49,792 nucleotides of DNA from Peptococcaceae bacterium (GTDB lineage Bacteria > Bacillota > Peptococcia > Peptococcales > Peptococcaceae). Position 1 is the first letter of the stretch, and every line of letters begins with the position of its first letter. Below are positions 42,251 to 49,792 of the stretch, piece by piece. The notes below the pieces were generated by a model. That model was not told where the DNA came from. It saw only the letters and a program-made list of their open reading frames with translations, and did no database searches. Made by a program: the position numbers and the translations under genes. The stretch covers positions 1-49,792 of the forward strand of contig JAHZHI010000074.1 of the NCBI GenBank assembly GCA_019420345.1, written 5' to 3'.

Positions 42251-42262
42251 CTTGTATAAATA

Positions 42263-42691
42263 TTAGTGAACAATCATGACTGGCATCAACGCATTGGAGA
42301 GCACATTCTTCGCAACGCTGCCAACAAGGAAGCGGCGCAACGCCGATCCCAAACCTTGTGAGCCCATAATGATGAGATCGCATTCCAAATTATCACTGAC
42401 ACCCAAAATGCTCTTTGCCACGCAGCCAACTACAACTTTTGTCTCTGCATCACCATCGTACGTCTCAGCACGGCGCGCCAGATATTTTTCAGCTTCGGCA
42501 CAATCGCGCTGAACACTGGCACTCGTTGCTGCCGGATTGCCCATCGCACAATCAAAATCAGGATCACTGACCACATAAAGCATTGTCAGCTTTGAACCAA
42601 ACGCTTGCTGTATACGCCGTGCTTCAACCAGCGCACGCTCAGAACACTCCGAGCCATCGAGCGGTACCAAAATATGTTTATATCCATTCAT
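42263..42691 (-). CDS. Universal stress protein UspA family
   Basis: A 142-residue single-domain protein with the family N-terminus YKHILVPLDGSECSERAL and the ATP-binding motif Gly-x2-Gly-x9-Gly-Ser at residues 110-124, so it belongs to the nucleotide-binding type. Induced by stress or energy limitation in other bacteria; its molecular partner is unknown. GAAAGGTG precedes ATG 42691, and the longer frame to 43102 only shadows the vanR-like gene. Monocistronic, with its own terminator. Confidence 0.92.
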   Translation of the reverse strand: MNGYKHILVPLDGSECSERALVEARRIQQAFGSKLTMLYVVSDPDFDCAMGNPAATSASVQRDCAEAEKYLARRAETYDGDAETKVVVGCVAKSILGVSDNLECDLIIMGSQGLGSALRRFLVGSVAKNVLSNALMPVMIVH

Positions 42692-42764
42692 GTCTCTCAC
42701 ACCTTTCACATGTTTTTTTCTATTGTACCGCAACTGCTCATGAGATACCAGCCCTTGCCCACGC

Positions 42765-42794
42765 TTGTTCGATAGCCCCTTCCTATGGTACACT
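42765..42794 (+). promoter_or_regulatory. Possible promoter of the vanRS-like genes
   Basis: TTGTTC (42765-42770), 18-bp spacer, TACACT (42789-42794), 30 bases before ATG 42825. Confidence 0.45.
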
Positions 42795-42824
42795 GCAAGT
42801 ATTAAGTGAAGAGGGGGCTCCTCT

Positions 42825-43520
42825 ATGAACGAACACATTCTCATTGTTGACGACGAAGCAGAATTGGCCGAATTGCTCGCAGTGTATCTGCGCAACGATG
42901 GCTTTCGCGTCACACTCTGCGGTGATGGCGTCTGTGCACTGCACTGTATCGAAAGCAAGGCCATTGACCTGGCAATTCTCGATGTGATGCTGCCAGATAT
43001 GAGCGGGTTTGAGATCTGCCGCACGATTCGCCAAAAATATTTCTTTCCAATCATCATGCTCACTGCCAAAATCGATGACAACGATAAAATTTTCGGTCTC
43101 ACACTCGGCGCCGATGACTACATCACCAAGCCATTCAATCCGCTGGAGGTGATAGCCCGCGTGCGCACGCAGCTGCGCCGTGCCAGCCAATACAACAGCG
43201 CTGCCAGCGGTGAAACGGCCGAAGAAATTGACATTCGCGGCCTGGTGATCAACAAAACAACCCATCGCTGCACCCTGTACGCAGAATCCATCAATCTCAC
43301 GCCGTTGGAATTTGACATTCTCTGGTATTTGGCAGTGCACCGCGGACGGGTAGTGCCATCGGAGGAATTGTTTGAAGCCGTGTGGCAGGAAAAATATCTC
43401 AAGAACAGCAGCAACACCGTCATGGCGCACATTGGCCGCCTGCGCGATAAGCTGCACGAACCAGCTAAAAATCCGAAATTCGTCAAAACCGTTTGGGGGA
43501 TCGGCTATGAAATTGAGTAA
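42825..43520 (+). CDS. VanR-like OmpR-family response regulator
   Basis: A 231-residue regulator with receiver (VDDEAELAEL, Asp53 in ILDVMLPDMSG, KPF near 104) and winged helix ending VWGIGYEIE, close in pattern to VanR of glycopeptide resistance operons (AELLAVYLRNDG; LTPLEFDILWYLAVHRGRVV). It is followed by a VanS-like kinase with a 14-base overlap. The downstream VanZ and VanY genes and the tandem TCGTAAGAAA boxes at 44593 support a Van-type regulon. No vanH, vanA or vanX is present. Confidence 0.9.
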   Translation: MNEHILIVDDEAELAELLAVYLRNDGFRVTLCGDGVCALHCIESKAIDLAILDVMLPDMSGFEICRTIRQKYFFPIIMLTAKIDDNDKIFGLTLGADDYITKPFNPLEVIARVRTQLRRASQYNSAASGETAEEIDIRGLVINKTTHRCTLYAESINLTPLEFDILWYLAVHRGRVVPSEELFEAVWQEKYLKNSSNTVMAHIGRLRDKLHEPAKNPKFVKTVWGIGYEIE

Positions 43521-44598
43521 GCAGAGTTACCTCACTGGCACACTGTTTCGCCGCTATGTGCTGCAATGCATGGTTTGGGCAATACTTTTCGTGATTGGCG
43601 GTGCGATTTTCGACTTTGTTTTTCAGCGTCTGCCAATCTATTATGCCAGCAACTGGTATTACCGTTATCGCACGCTTTACACGGGCTGTGTCTGCGTCCT
43701 GCTCTGGGCAGCAGTCGTGCTTTTTCTCACCCATCGACTGCTGAAACGCATTGAAGGGTATATGAAAGAAATTCAATATGCCGCAGGCAAACTGGTCGAC
43801 GACAGCGACGACGTCATTGATCTTTCGCCGGAATTGGGCGAGATTGCCAGCCAGCTGAATCAACTCAAACAAACATCGATACGCAATGCTCGCGCCGCTC
43901 GTGAAGCCGAACAGCGTAAGAACGATCTCATCATGTATCTGGCGCACGATCTGAAGACACCGCTGTCTTCGGTGATCGGTTATCTGACACTGCTGCGCGA
44001 CGAACCAGGCGTCGACGAAAACACACGCACCCGATACCTGACCACAACGTTACACAAAGCGGAGCGGCTGGACACGCTTATCAACGAATTTTTTGAAATC
44101 ACCCGCTTCAATCTCTCCAAAGTGCCGCTGCAATACCATGCCATCGATCTAACGCGCCTGTTAGAACAGCTCGTATTCGAAGCGCAGCCGCTTCTTGACA
44201 GCAAAAACCTGCACTGTCAGCTGGATGCGCCGGAAACGCTGCCGCTGCGCTGTGACCCCGACAAAATGCAGCGCGTGTTCGACAATCTGCTGCGCAACGC
44301 CATTCTCTACAGCTATGCAGACAACACCATTCAGATCACCGTGACCCGCAAGCAGGAACATGCCATCATCAGCGTGCTGAACCACGGTGACACCATCCCT
44401 GCCGAAAAGCTGGCCCGTTTGTTTGAGCAATTTTTCCGTCTCGACAGTGCCCGCAGCAGCAGCGGCGGCGCTGGGCTCGGTCTCGCTATTGCCAAAGAAA
44501 TCACACTGCAGCATGGCGGTGATATTTCTGCCGCCAGCGACAATGACACCATCCGTTTTACGGTCACACTGCCGCTCAACCAGCCTTCTTTATCGTAA
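43507..44598 (+). CDS. VanS-like sensor histidine kinase
   Basis: A 363-residue kinase with two membrane helices (about 20-38 and 58-76) around a short external loop of 20 residues, HAMP-like linker, His147 in YLAHDLKTPLSSVIGYL, N-box FDNLLRNAILYS, and GGAGLGLAIAK. The short external loop matches VanS of the A/B2-type sensors and leaves little room for a sensing domain. It starts inside the regulator gene (ATG 43507) and its stop lies inside the first VanR-like box. Confidence 0.9.
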   Translation: MKLSKQSYLTGTLFRRYVLQCMVWAILFVIGGAIFDFVFQRLPIYYASNWYYRYRTLYTGCVCVLLWAAVVLFLTHRLLKRIEGYMKEIQYAAGKLVDDSDDVIDLSPELGEIASQLNQLKQTSIRNARAAREAEQRKNDLIMYLAHDLKTPLSSVIGYLTLLRDEPGVDENTRTRYLTTTLHKAERLDTLINEFFEITRFNLSKVPLQYHAIDLTRLLEQLVFEAQPLLDSKNLHCQLDAPETLPLRCDPDKMQRVFDNLLRNAILYSYADNTIQITVTRKQEHAIISVLNHGDTIPAEKLARLFEQFFRLDSARSSSGGAGLGLAIAKEITLQHGGDISAASDNDTIRFTVTLPLNQPSLS

Positions 44599-44614
44599 GA
44601 AAATCGTAAGAAAT
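44593..44614 (+). promoter_or_regulatory. Tandem VanR-like box
   Basis: TCGTAAGAAAA (44593-44603) and TCGTAAGAAAT (44604-44614) are adjacent 11-bp direct repeats, one turn of the helix. From memory they match the published phospho-VanR box TCGTAnGAAA. They overlap the vanS stop and point to a regulated promoter for the vanZ-vanY pair. No strong -10 is visible: GAAAAT at 44621 is a poor candidate. Confidence 0.65.
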
Positions 44615-44660
44615 TGATCAGAAAATCTGCAGTTTTTCGCAGGCTGCTTTTAAAACATCC

Positions 44661-44709
44661 ATCGCTTTCATTTTGTAGAATAAACCTACAACGTGAAAGC
44701 GATTTTTTT
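44661..44709 (+). terminator. Leader hairpin with T run between the VanR boxes and vanZ
   Basis: ATCGCTTTCA (44661-44670) pairs with TGAAAGCGAT (44694-44703), with an inner TTGTAG/CTACAA, then seven T. It separates the VanR-like boxes from the vanZ ribosome binding site, so it either ends vanRS transcription or works as an attenuator. Confidence 0.75.
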
Positions 44710-44729
44710 ATGAGAAAGGAGCCGCCGCC

Positions 44730-45398
44730 ATGTTCAATTTCAATCTTTCCAGCTTCTACAGCCTGGCCTGTGCGCTGCTGCCGTGTGTTGCGATATTGTT
44801 AGGACGACGCCACGCTGGCACGCGCGTGCAGCGACTGTGGGTGCTTCTGTTCTGCCTCTATCTCTGGCAGGTATACGATCTCACCGGTGCAGGTGGCGTG
44901 AGCGACATTCTGATTCAGCTGCGCATTTTTGATGATCTAAACATCCACAGTTTAAACAGCCTGCTTGCAGCATTGCACGCGCCAAACGGCCCGGATGTGT
45001 TCCGCGGCACAGTCAATCTCGTGCCGCAATTTCATCTCAGCATCAGCTTTCTGCTCAACATTGCCATGCTTGTGCCCTTGGGCGTTCTTCTGCCCCTGCT
45101 CTGGCGAGACTGCCGCAGTCTCGTTCGCGTCAGCTGCATAGGTGCCACTTTTTCGCTGCTCATTGAAGGCTCACAATTGCTCACCAACCGCACCTGCGAC
45201 ATCAACGACCTGATCGCCAACACTCTGGGCGCCATGCTTGGCTTTTGCTGCTGGTGGTTCTGCGCCCAGCTGTTCGGCAAATACCTGCATCAAACACCAG
45301 CCGGCATCAGAGAGCCGCTCCTGCTCATCGCTGCCAGCTTCAGCGGCATGTTCTTCTTCTACCATCCCTTCTGGTTTTACAGCCTCATTGGCCATTGA
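44730..45398 (+). CDS. VanZ family membrane protein
   Basis: A 222-residue protein with five or six membrane helices. VNLVPQFHLSIS near residue 95 and CDINDLIANTLGAMLGF near 156 are the VanZ signature segments; the family gives low-level teicoplanin or lipoglycopeptide tolerance by an unknown mechanism. GAAAGGAG precedes ATG 44730. It lies behind the VanR-like boxes and leads to vanY, 21 bp downstream. Confidence 0.85.
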   Translation: MFNFNLSSFYSLACALLPCVAILLGRRHAGTRVQRLWVLLFCLYLWQVYDLTGAGGVSDILIQLRIFDDLNIHSLNSLLAALHAPNGPDVFRGTVNLVPQFHLSISFLLNIAMLVPLGVLLPLLWRDCRSLVRVSCIGATFSLLIEGSQLLTNRTCDINDLIANTLGAMLGFCCWWFCAQLFGKYLHQTPAGIREPLLLIAASFSGMFFFYHPFWFYSLIGH

Positions 45399-45419
45399 TG
45401 ACGAAAGGAGGCACCTCCC

Positions 45420-46106
45420 ATGCGCACACCTTCCCGCCGCCGACCCTTGCGGCGCCTGCTTCGCTTCCTGCTGCTCCTTGCACTCCTTTTTGCCTGCTGC
45501 CATGTTCTGATACCGCAGCGCGTCACAGTCCAGGCTCCTGTTGCAGCACCAGCCAACAGCACGCCATCACTCCCCTGGCAGCTGACACTGGTCAACCATT
45601 GGAACGGCCTGCCGGAAACCCGCTCTTTCTGGCTTAAAACCACCGCCGATGGTGAACAGGTGGACAGCCGCATCGCCGGCGCGCTCAACAACATGCTCAG
45701 CGACGCCGAAGTGCAGGGATATGAGGTGCATCTGAACGCAGGTTTTCGTACCAGCGCTGAACAACAGGCGCTCTTTGACGACAAGGTTGCTGCATTTTGC
45801 GCTGACGGCTACGACGATGCCACCGCCAGCGAGCTAGCAGGTCAGTGGGTCAGCCTTCCAGGCACGAGCGAACATGAACTGGGGCTCGCTGTCGACATTG
45901 GCACGGAAACGCCTGCACTCTACGACTGGCTGCAAGACAACAGCTGGCGCTATGGCTTCATTCAGCGCTATCCGGAAAATAAAACGGCGCTTACTGGCGT
46001 TGCCCACGAACCCTGGCATTATCGTTATGTCGGCGAAGAGGCCGCTGCTGAGATGTATGCTCAGGGACTCTGCCTTGAAGAGTACATTGCCCAATACAAC
46101 GACTGA
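45420..46106 (+). CDS. VanY-like D-alanyl-D-alanine carboxypeptidase
   Basis: A 228-residue secreted or membrane-anchored zinc peptidase of the VanY/M15B type: N-terminal helix (about 13-30), then SEHELGLAVDI (zinc His and Asp) near residue 150, EPWHYRYVG with the third ligand and catalytic Glu near 196. It removes the terminal D-Ala from peptidoglycan pentapeptides, lowering glycopeptide targets or trimming the wall. GGAGG is 9 bases before ATG 45420. Confidence 0.92.
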   Translation: MRTPSRRRPLRRLLRFLLLLALLFACCHVLIPQRVTVQAPVAAPANSTPSLPWQLTLVNHWNGLPETRSFWLKTTADGEQVDSRIAGALNNMLSDAEVQGYEVHLNAGFRTSAEQQALFDDKVAAFCADGYDDATASELAGQWVSLPGTSEHELGLAVDIGTETPALYDWLQDNSWRYGFIQRYPENKTALTGVAHEPWHYRYVGEEAAAEMYAQGLCLEEYIAQYND

Positions 46107-46112
46107 TTGTAC

Positions 46113-46141
46113 TTGCCAAGCGCCCCTGCAAACGGTATGAT
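46113..46141 (+). promoter_or_regulatory. Promoter of the Crp/Fnr gene
   Basis: TTGCCA (46113-46118), 17-bp spacer, TATGAT (46136-46141). Transcription would begin almost at the ribosome binding site (46147-46154), giving a leader of about 15 bases. Confidence 0.6.
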
Positions 46142-46161
46142 TGGGCAAAGGAGGTGTTCGC

Positions 46162-46821
46162 ATGCACCCACCCATCCACGAACTGACAGCTTTACCGCTC
46201 TTTGACGGCATTCGTGAGGAAGATCTGCCAAAGATGCTGGACTGTCTTGGCGCAGCCACACGCCGTTTCAAAAAAAATGAAATCATCATCCTTGAAGACG
46301 AAACCGTTCACACCATCGGCACGCCCCTCTCCGGCACAGTGCACATGGTCAAAGAAGACATCGACGGCGGCAAGACCCTGTTGGTCAGCATCAGCGCCGG
46401 CGAATTGTTTGGTGAGAGTTTTGCCTGCGGCAGCCAGCTTCACGCCCGTGTGAGTTTTGTGGCAGCCACCCCCTGCACCATTCTCTTTCTGCCCTTCCAC
46501 AAAGTGATTCATTCCTGCACCTTATCCTGTGTCTTTCATCATCGGCTGATCGAAAACATGGTGCGCCTCATCAGCGAAAAGAACCAGCGGCTGATGGACA
46601 AGGCATCGATCGTCTCACAGAAAACCCTGCGTGAAAAAATCCTTGCCTATCTGCGCAACGAAGCCGAGCGCCAAGGCAGCCAGCGCTTCACCATTCCTCT
46701 CGGACGCGTGGCGCTAGCCGAGTATCTCTGTGCTGACCGCAGCGCACTGACACGTGAATTGTCGCTGATGCGCGATGAAGGATTGATTGACTACGAAAAA
46801 AATACATTTACTCTACACTGA
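46162..46821 (+). CDS. Crp/Fnr-family transcriptional regulator
   Basis: A 219-residue regulator: N-terminal cyclic-nucleotide-binding-fold domain (GTVHMVKEDIDGGKTLLVSISAGELFGES near residue 59), a long helix, and a winged-helix domain with recognition region IPLGRVALAEYLCADRSALTRELSLMRDEGLI near residue 180. There is no N-terminal cysteine cluster as in Fnr; the cysteines at Cys28, Cys97 and others are not arranged for iron-sulfur binding. Its position before asrABC suggests it controls sulfite reduction, perhaps sensing a redox or sulfur compound. AAAGGAGG fixes ATG 46162. Confidence 0.9.
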   Translation: MHPPIHELTALPLFDGIREEDLPKMLDCLGAATRRFKKNEIIILEDETVHTIGTPLSGTVHMVKEDIDGGKTLLVSISAGELFGESFACGSQLHARVSFVAATPCTILFLPFHKVIHSCTLSCVFHHRLIENMVRLISEKNQRLMDKASIVSQKTLREKILAYLRNEAERQGSQRFTIPLGRVALAEYLCADRSALTRELSLMRDEGLIDYEKNTFTLH

Positions 46822-46824
46822 AAT

Positions 46825-46865
46825 GCGGCGATGTTGCACAGGCAACATCGCCGCGTTTTGCTTTT
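46825..46865 (+). terminator. Terminator (and possible operator) before asrA
   Basis: A perfect 13-bp inverted repeat, 46825-46837 with 46842-46854, loop ACAG, then GTTTTGCTTTTG. As DNA its centre reads TTGC-ACAG-GCAA, similar in layout to Crp/Fnr sites. TATGAT at 46868-46873 is a likely -10 for asrA. Confidence 0.75.
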
Positions 46866-46912
46866 GTTATGATGAAGCCATCACATACCATCAATAACAG
46901 GAGGGATTCATC

Positions 46913-47938
46913 ATGGGCTATCATGTTCAGGAAAACGTTTTGAATGCGCTGCTCGCGGAGTGGCAGCGTGACTACATCATCTATGCACCAAAGCGTTTCA
47001 AGGACGGCGGCCGCTGTTCCGACACGGATGTCATCCGCTATAGCGAAGTAGCAGAAGCCAGCGACATCGTCTTTGATGCACCATCAGCCTACTCATTTAA
47101 AGAGGTGCTGACGCCAATCTCACAAACAATCTTCTATTTCACAGAAGAAGCCACCAGTGAATCAGCGCCGCCGAAAAAAGGCGCCATCATTTTCATGCGC
47201 AGCTGCGATGTGCATGCCTTGACGCGTCTCGACGATATATTTCTTCACAACGGCGTGCCTGATTACTACTACCAACGGCTGCGCAACAACATTAAGGTCG
47301 TGCTCATGGGCTGCAGCGAAAGTTTTCCCCATTGCTTCTGCGTCAGCATGGGCACCAATCGCACGACGGACTACGCCCTCAGCATCGACCGCCAGAGCGA
47401 CGGCAGATATCTGCTCGACTGTAAAGATCCTATCTGGATCGCACACCTTGAAGCCCTTGGCGCCGAACATCAGAATGTAACGCCATCCTTTGTTATCGAA
47501 AATCCTGTGCAGGTAACGATACCTACCAATCTCAACAACGACGTCGCCAAAAGCAGCATTTGGAACGACTATGACAGTCGCTGCATTGCCTGTGGCCGCT
47601 GTAACTTTGTCTGTCCAACCTGCACCTGCTTCACCATGCAGGACATTTATTACAGCGATAACGGCAAAGTGGGTGAACGTCGGCGCGTTTGGGCCTCCTG
47701 CATGATCGACGGCTTCACCGATGTTGCCGGCGGCGGCAGTTATCGCAAGACCTACGGTCAGCGCATGCGCTTTAAGGTGCTGCACAAGGTTTTGCAACAC
47801 AAACAGCGTTTCGGACACCATCTCTGCGTCGGCTGCGGTCGCTGCGACGCCATTTGCCCAGAATATATCTCTTTTGCTCACTGCGTCAACAAACTTGACG
47901 CTGCCATGACGGAGGTGACCAACGATGCCAAGCAATGA
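46913..47938 (+). CDS. asrA: Anaerobic sulfite reductase subunit A
   Basis: A 341-residue iron-sulfur subunit. Two [4Fe-4S] binding motifs: CIACGRCNFVCPTCTC near residue 223 and CVGCGRCDAICP near 305. The N-terminal part (IIFMRSCDVHALTRLDDIFL near residue 93) resembles hydrogenase/hydrogenlyase beta-type electron-input subunits. AsrA passes electrons between AsrB and AsrC. It starts the asrABC operon behind AGGAGGG and overlaps asrB by 14 bases. Confidence 0.95.
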   Translation: MGYHVQENVLNALLAEWQRDYIIYAPKRFKDGGRCSDTDVIRYSEVAEASDIVFDAPSAYSFKEVLTPISQTIFYFTEEATSESAPPKKGAIIFMRSCDVHALTRLDDIFLHNGVPDYYYQRLRNNIKVVLMGCSESFPHCFCVSMGTNRTTDYALSIDRQSDGRYLLDCKDPIWIAHLEALGAEHQNVTPSFVIENPVQVTIPTNLNNDVAKSSIWNDYDSRCIACGRCNFVCPTCTCFTMQDIYYSDNGKVGERRRVWASCMIDGFTDVAGGGSYRKTYGQRMRFKVLHKVLQHKQRFGHHLCVGCGRCDAICPEYISFAHCVNKLDAAMTEVTNDAKQ

Positions 47939-48719
47939 GTATCTGCCATTTTCTTCGGAAATTCTTGATGTCATTCCACACACCGATATTGAATACACGT
48001 TTCGATTGTCTTACGACGGCCCTGTCAAACCAGGCCAGTTCTTTGAAGTGTCCCTGCCAAAATATGGCGAAGCACCGATCTCTGTCAGTGGTATCGGTGC
48101 CGGTTTTATTGATCTGACCATTCGCCGTGTCGGCAAAGTCACCAATGAAGTTTTCAGCCACTACATCGGTGACCATCTGCTATTGCGCGGTCCCTATGGT
48201 AACGGCTTTGAACAGGAAGACTACCATGGCAAAGACCTCATCATCATTGCTGGCGGTACCGGCCTGTCACCAGTACGCGGCATCGTTGACCACTTCGCCA
48301 CACATCCGAAAGAACGCGGAACAATGGCCCTGATCTGCGGTTTCAAAACGCCGCAGGACATTCTGTTCCGCGACGATCTTGCTCGTTGGCAGCAAACAGT
48401 GAATGTCATTCTAACCGTTGACAAAGCCAACGGCAATACCAACATCCGTGAAGGTCTCGTCACTCAGTACATTCCAGATCTGACGGTGAACAACACAGCC
48501 AACACGGCTGCCATCGTCGTAGGCCCTCCGACCATGATGCGCTTTTCAATCCAAGGACTTTTAGACATCGGCCTACCTGAAGAAAATATCTGGATCTCAT
48601 ATGAACGCAAAATGTGCTGCGGTCTCGGAAAATGCGGCCACTGCCGTATCAACAATACCTATATCTGTCTCGACGGACCAGTTTTCAATTACAGCCAGAG
48701 CAAACAGCTCATCGACTAA
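47925..48719 (+). CDS. asrB: Anaerobic sulfite reductase subunit B
   Basis: A 264-residue ferredoxin-NADP reductase-like subunit: FAD domain (LLRGPYGNGF near residue 87), NAD(P)H domain (IIAGGTGLSPVRGIVDH near 105), and C-terminal cysteine motif CCGLGKCGHCRINNTYIC for a [2Fe-2S] cluster. It brings NADH electrons into the complex. GGAGG lies inside asrA. Translationally coupled to asrA. Confidence 0.95.
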   Translation: MPSNEYLPFSSEILDVIPHTDIEYTFRLSYDGPVKPGQFFEVSLPKYGEAPISVSGIGAGFIDLTIRRVGKVTNEVFSHYIGDHLLLRGPYGNGFEQEDYHGKDLIIIAGGTGLSPVRGIVDHFATHPKERGTMALICGFKTPQDILFRDDLARWQQTVNVILTVDKANGNTNIREGLVTQYIPDLTVNNTANTAAIVVGPPTMMRFSIQGLLDIGLPEENIWISYERKMCCGLGKCGHCRINNTYICLDGPVFNYSQSKQLID

Positions 48720-48731
48720 GGAGGTCTTGTC

Positions 48732-49694
48732 ATGGATACCAATACAAAACAGCTCAAGAAAAATGCCTTTCGCATAACCAAACACCGCGGCCTTACCGCT
48801 TCGCGTGTGCGCGTACCCGGCGGTCGCATGAATGCCAAATACCTCGACATCATCCGCCGCATTGCACAAACCTATGGTGACGGCACCGTGCACATCACCC
48901 TGCGCCAAGGCTTTGAAATTCCCGGCATTCCCTTTGAAAAAATGCCTGAAGTCAACGACGCATTGCAGCCTCTGATCGAAGGACTGGGCATCAACCAACC
49001 ATCGTCGGGCAACGGCTATGCTGCCTCCGGCACACGCAACATCACCGCCTGTATCGGCAATCAAGTGTGCCCCTTCGCCTGCTACGACACCACAGCTTTA
49101 GCTCAGCGCATTGAAAAAGTCATATTCCCCAATGATCTCCATTTCAAAATCGCACTTACCGGTTGCCCCAACGACTGCGCCAAAGTACGTCAGCATGACT
49201 TCGGCATCATCGGTATGACCGAACCCCAATTTGATCCTGCACGCTGTATCAGCTGCGGTGCTTGCGTCAAAGCCTGCCAGAAAAAATCCAGCGGTGCACT
49301 TACCAGCCGCAACTACCGCCCTCAGCGCGATCCACAGCGCTGTATTGGCTGTGGCGAATGCGTGCTGGCCTGTCCAAATTTCGCCTGGACACGCAGCGAA
49401 AGCAAGTATTTCCGGCTCACCCTCTTCGGTCGCAGCGGCAAGAAAAACCCGCGTCTCGGCGAAGATTTCATCAAGTGGGCAGACGCCGACAGCATCGTTA
49501 AAATCATCACCAATACCTACGACTACGTCAAAACCTATATCGATCCAAACGCCCCAGAAGGCAAAGAGCACATCGGCTACATCGTCGACCGCACCGGCTT
49601 TGAAGAATACAAGCGCTGGGCACTCAAAGATGTCCACTTGCCAGCCATTGCCGAAATCAACGATACCCTCTACTGGAAAGGCGTCCACTATTGA
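48732..49694 (+). CDS. asrC: Anaerobic sulfite reductase subunit C (siroheme catalytic)
   Basis: A 320-residue catalytic subunit. The siroheme/[4Fe-4S] motif is split as CIGNQVCPFAC near residue 106 and TGCPNDCAK near 146; two further ferredoxin motifs, CISCGACVKACQ near 174 and CIGCGECVLACP near 202, bring extra clusters. Reduces sulfite to sulfide with six electrons. AAGGAGG precedes ATG 48732. The operon ends 12 bp before a terminator. Confidence 0.96.
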   Translation: MDTNTKQLKKNAFRITKHRGLTASRVRVPGGRMNAKYLDIIRRIAQTYGDGTVHITLRQGFEIPGIPFEKMPEVNDALQPLIEGLGINQPSSGNGYAASGTRNITACIGNQVCPFACYDTTALAQRIEKVIFPNDLHFKIALTGCPNDCAKVRQHDFGIIGMTEPQFDPARCISCGACVKACQKKSSGALTSRNYRPQRDPQRCIGCGECVLACPNFAWTRSESKYFRLTLFGRSGKKNPRLGEDFIKWADADSIVKIITNTYDYVKTYIDPNAPEGKEHIGYIVDRTGFEEYKRWALKDVHLPAIAEINDTLYWKGVHY

Positions 49695-49705
49695 TCGCTT
49701 CCCAT

Positions 49706-49735
49706 GCCGCACGCACCTCACCGTGCGGCCTTTTT
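49706..49735 (+). terminator. Terminator of the asr operon
   Basis: GCCGCACG (49706-49713) pairs with CGTGCGGC (49722-49729), then CTTTTT. Confidence 0.88.
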
Positions 49736-49739
49736 GCGC

Positions 49740-49792
49740 GGCGAATTGTCAAGTCAAGTGCAACACCTCAGAATGATACAATTCAAACGGTG
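49740..49792. repeat. Right copy of the 53-bp terminal inverted repeat
   Basis: Exact reverse complement of bases 1-53. It begins five bases after the asr terminator T run. See the left copy. Confidence 0.9.

Noticed and set aside
42055..42273. A 72-codon minus-strand frame ending at the symporter ATG (ATGA overlap)
   Set aside because: It spans the terminator of the stress-protein gene and a likely promoter, and has no ribosome binding site; the overlap looks like coincidence, although a shorter 35-codon version cannot be fully excluded.

Overview
This 49.8-kb window (about 45 protein genes, no rRNA or tRNA seen) reads like a chromosomal contig of an anaerobic, probably Gram-positive (monoderm) Bacillota. 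The signs are three lipoteichoic-acid-synthase-type genes in a row, AsrABC dissimilatory-type sulfite reductase, a FixABCX electron-bifurcation operon without nitrogenase, ComEA/ComEC, a TPP riboswitch with thiW/thiD/cytX, and strong AGGAGG ribosome binding sites. No quinone oxidase or aerobic chain is visible. I cannot name the genus from the sequence alone. The first and last 53 bases are perfect reverse complements of each other, so the window most likely ends at two inverted copies of one repeat, probably an insertion-sequence end or an assembly break.

Layout. 0-2.9 kb: a GH79 heparanase-like glycosidase and an EamA-type transporter, visibly more AT-rich than the rest. 3.0-6.5 kb, minus strand: fixC-fixX-fixA-fixB. 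6.5-7.2 kb: an AT-rich divergent intergenic region. 7.2-8.9 kb: CoA-disulfide reductase with rhodanese domain. 8.9-11.7 kb: TPP riboswitch, thiW, thiD and cytX (thiamine precursor salvage). 11.7-14.5 kb, minus strand: thioesterase, CpXC protein, DUF5662-like protein and metallo-beta-lactamase (MBL) hydrolase. 14.55-14.70 kb: a candidate structured small RNA with its own promoter. 14.8-21.8 kb, minus strand: three tandem LTA-synthase-family genes separated by terminator-like hairpins. 22-25 kb: small unknown protein, MBL hydrolase, DEAD-box helicase, Nudix hydrolase. 25-30.3 kb: flavodoxin-like reductase, a LanFEG-type lantibiotic-immunity ABC transporter and a divergent OmpR-type two-component system. 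30.3-35.3 kb: a BceAB/MacB-like ABC transporter divergent from a LytTR two-component system whose kinase lacks the middle of its catalytic region; four regularly spaced repeats lie between them. 35.3-38.3 kb: comEA-comEC. 38.4-42.1 kb, minus strand: symporter-lutB-lutC. 42.2-46.1 kb: universal stress protein, then a VanR-VanS-VanZ-VanY-like cluster. 46.1-49.7 kb: Crp/Fnr regulator and asrABC.

How it fits together. Two themes recur. One is anaerobic electron handling: FixABCX, LutBC with a symporter, CoA-disulfide reductase, flavodoxin-like reductase, and AsrABC with its own Crp/Fnr regulator. The other is cell-envelope defence: LTA synthases, LanFEG, the BceAB-like pump, VanZ/VanY and three two-component systems. 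For three of these regulators the DNA shows repeat arrays that fit the regulator family: TAAGG half-sites on an 11/22-bp phase beside lanF, TGTCA-N5-GG boxes in 21-bp pairs beside the LytTR genes, and a tandem TCGTAAGAAA box between vanS and vanZ. The least expected elements are the candidate sRNA at 14585-14700, whose unpaired CU-rich segments could pair with Shine-Dalgarno sequences, the in-operon terminators between the LTA-synthase genes, and the truncated LytTR-partner kinase.
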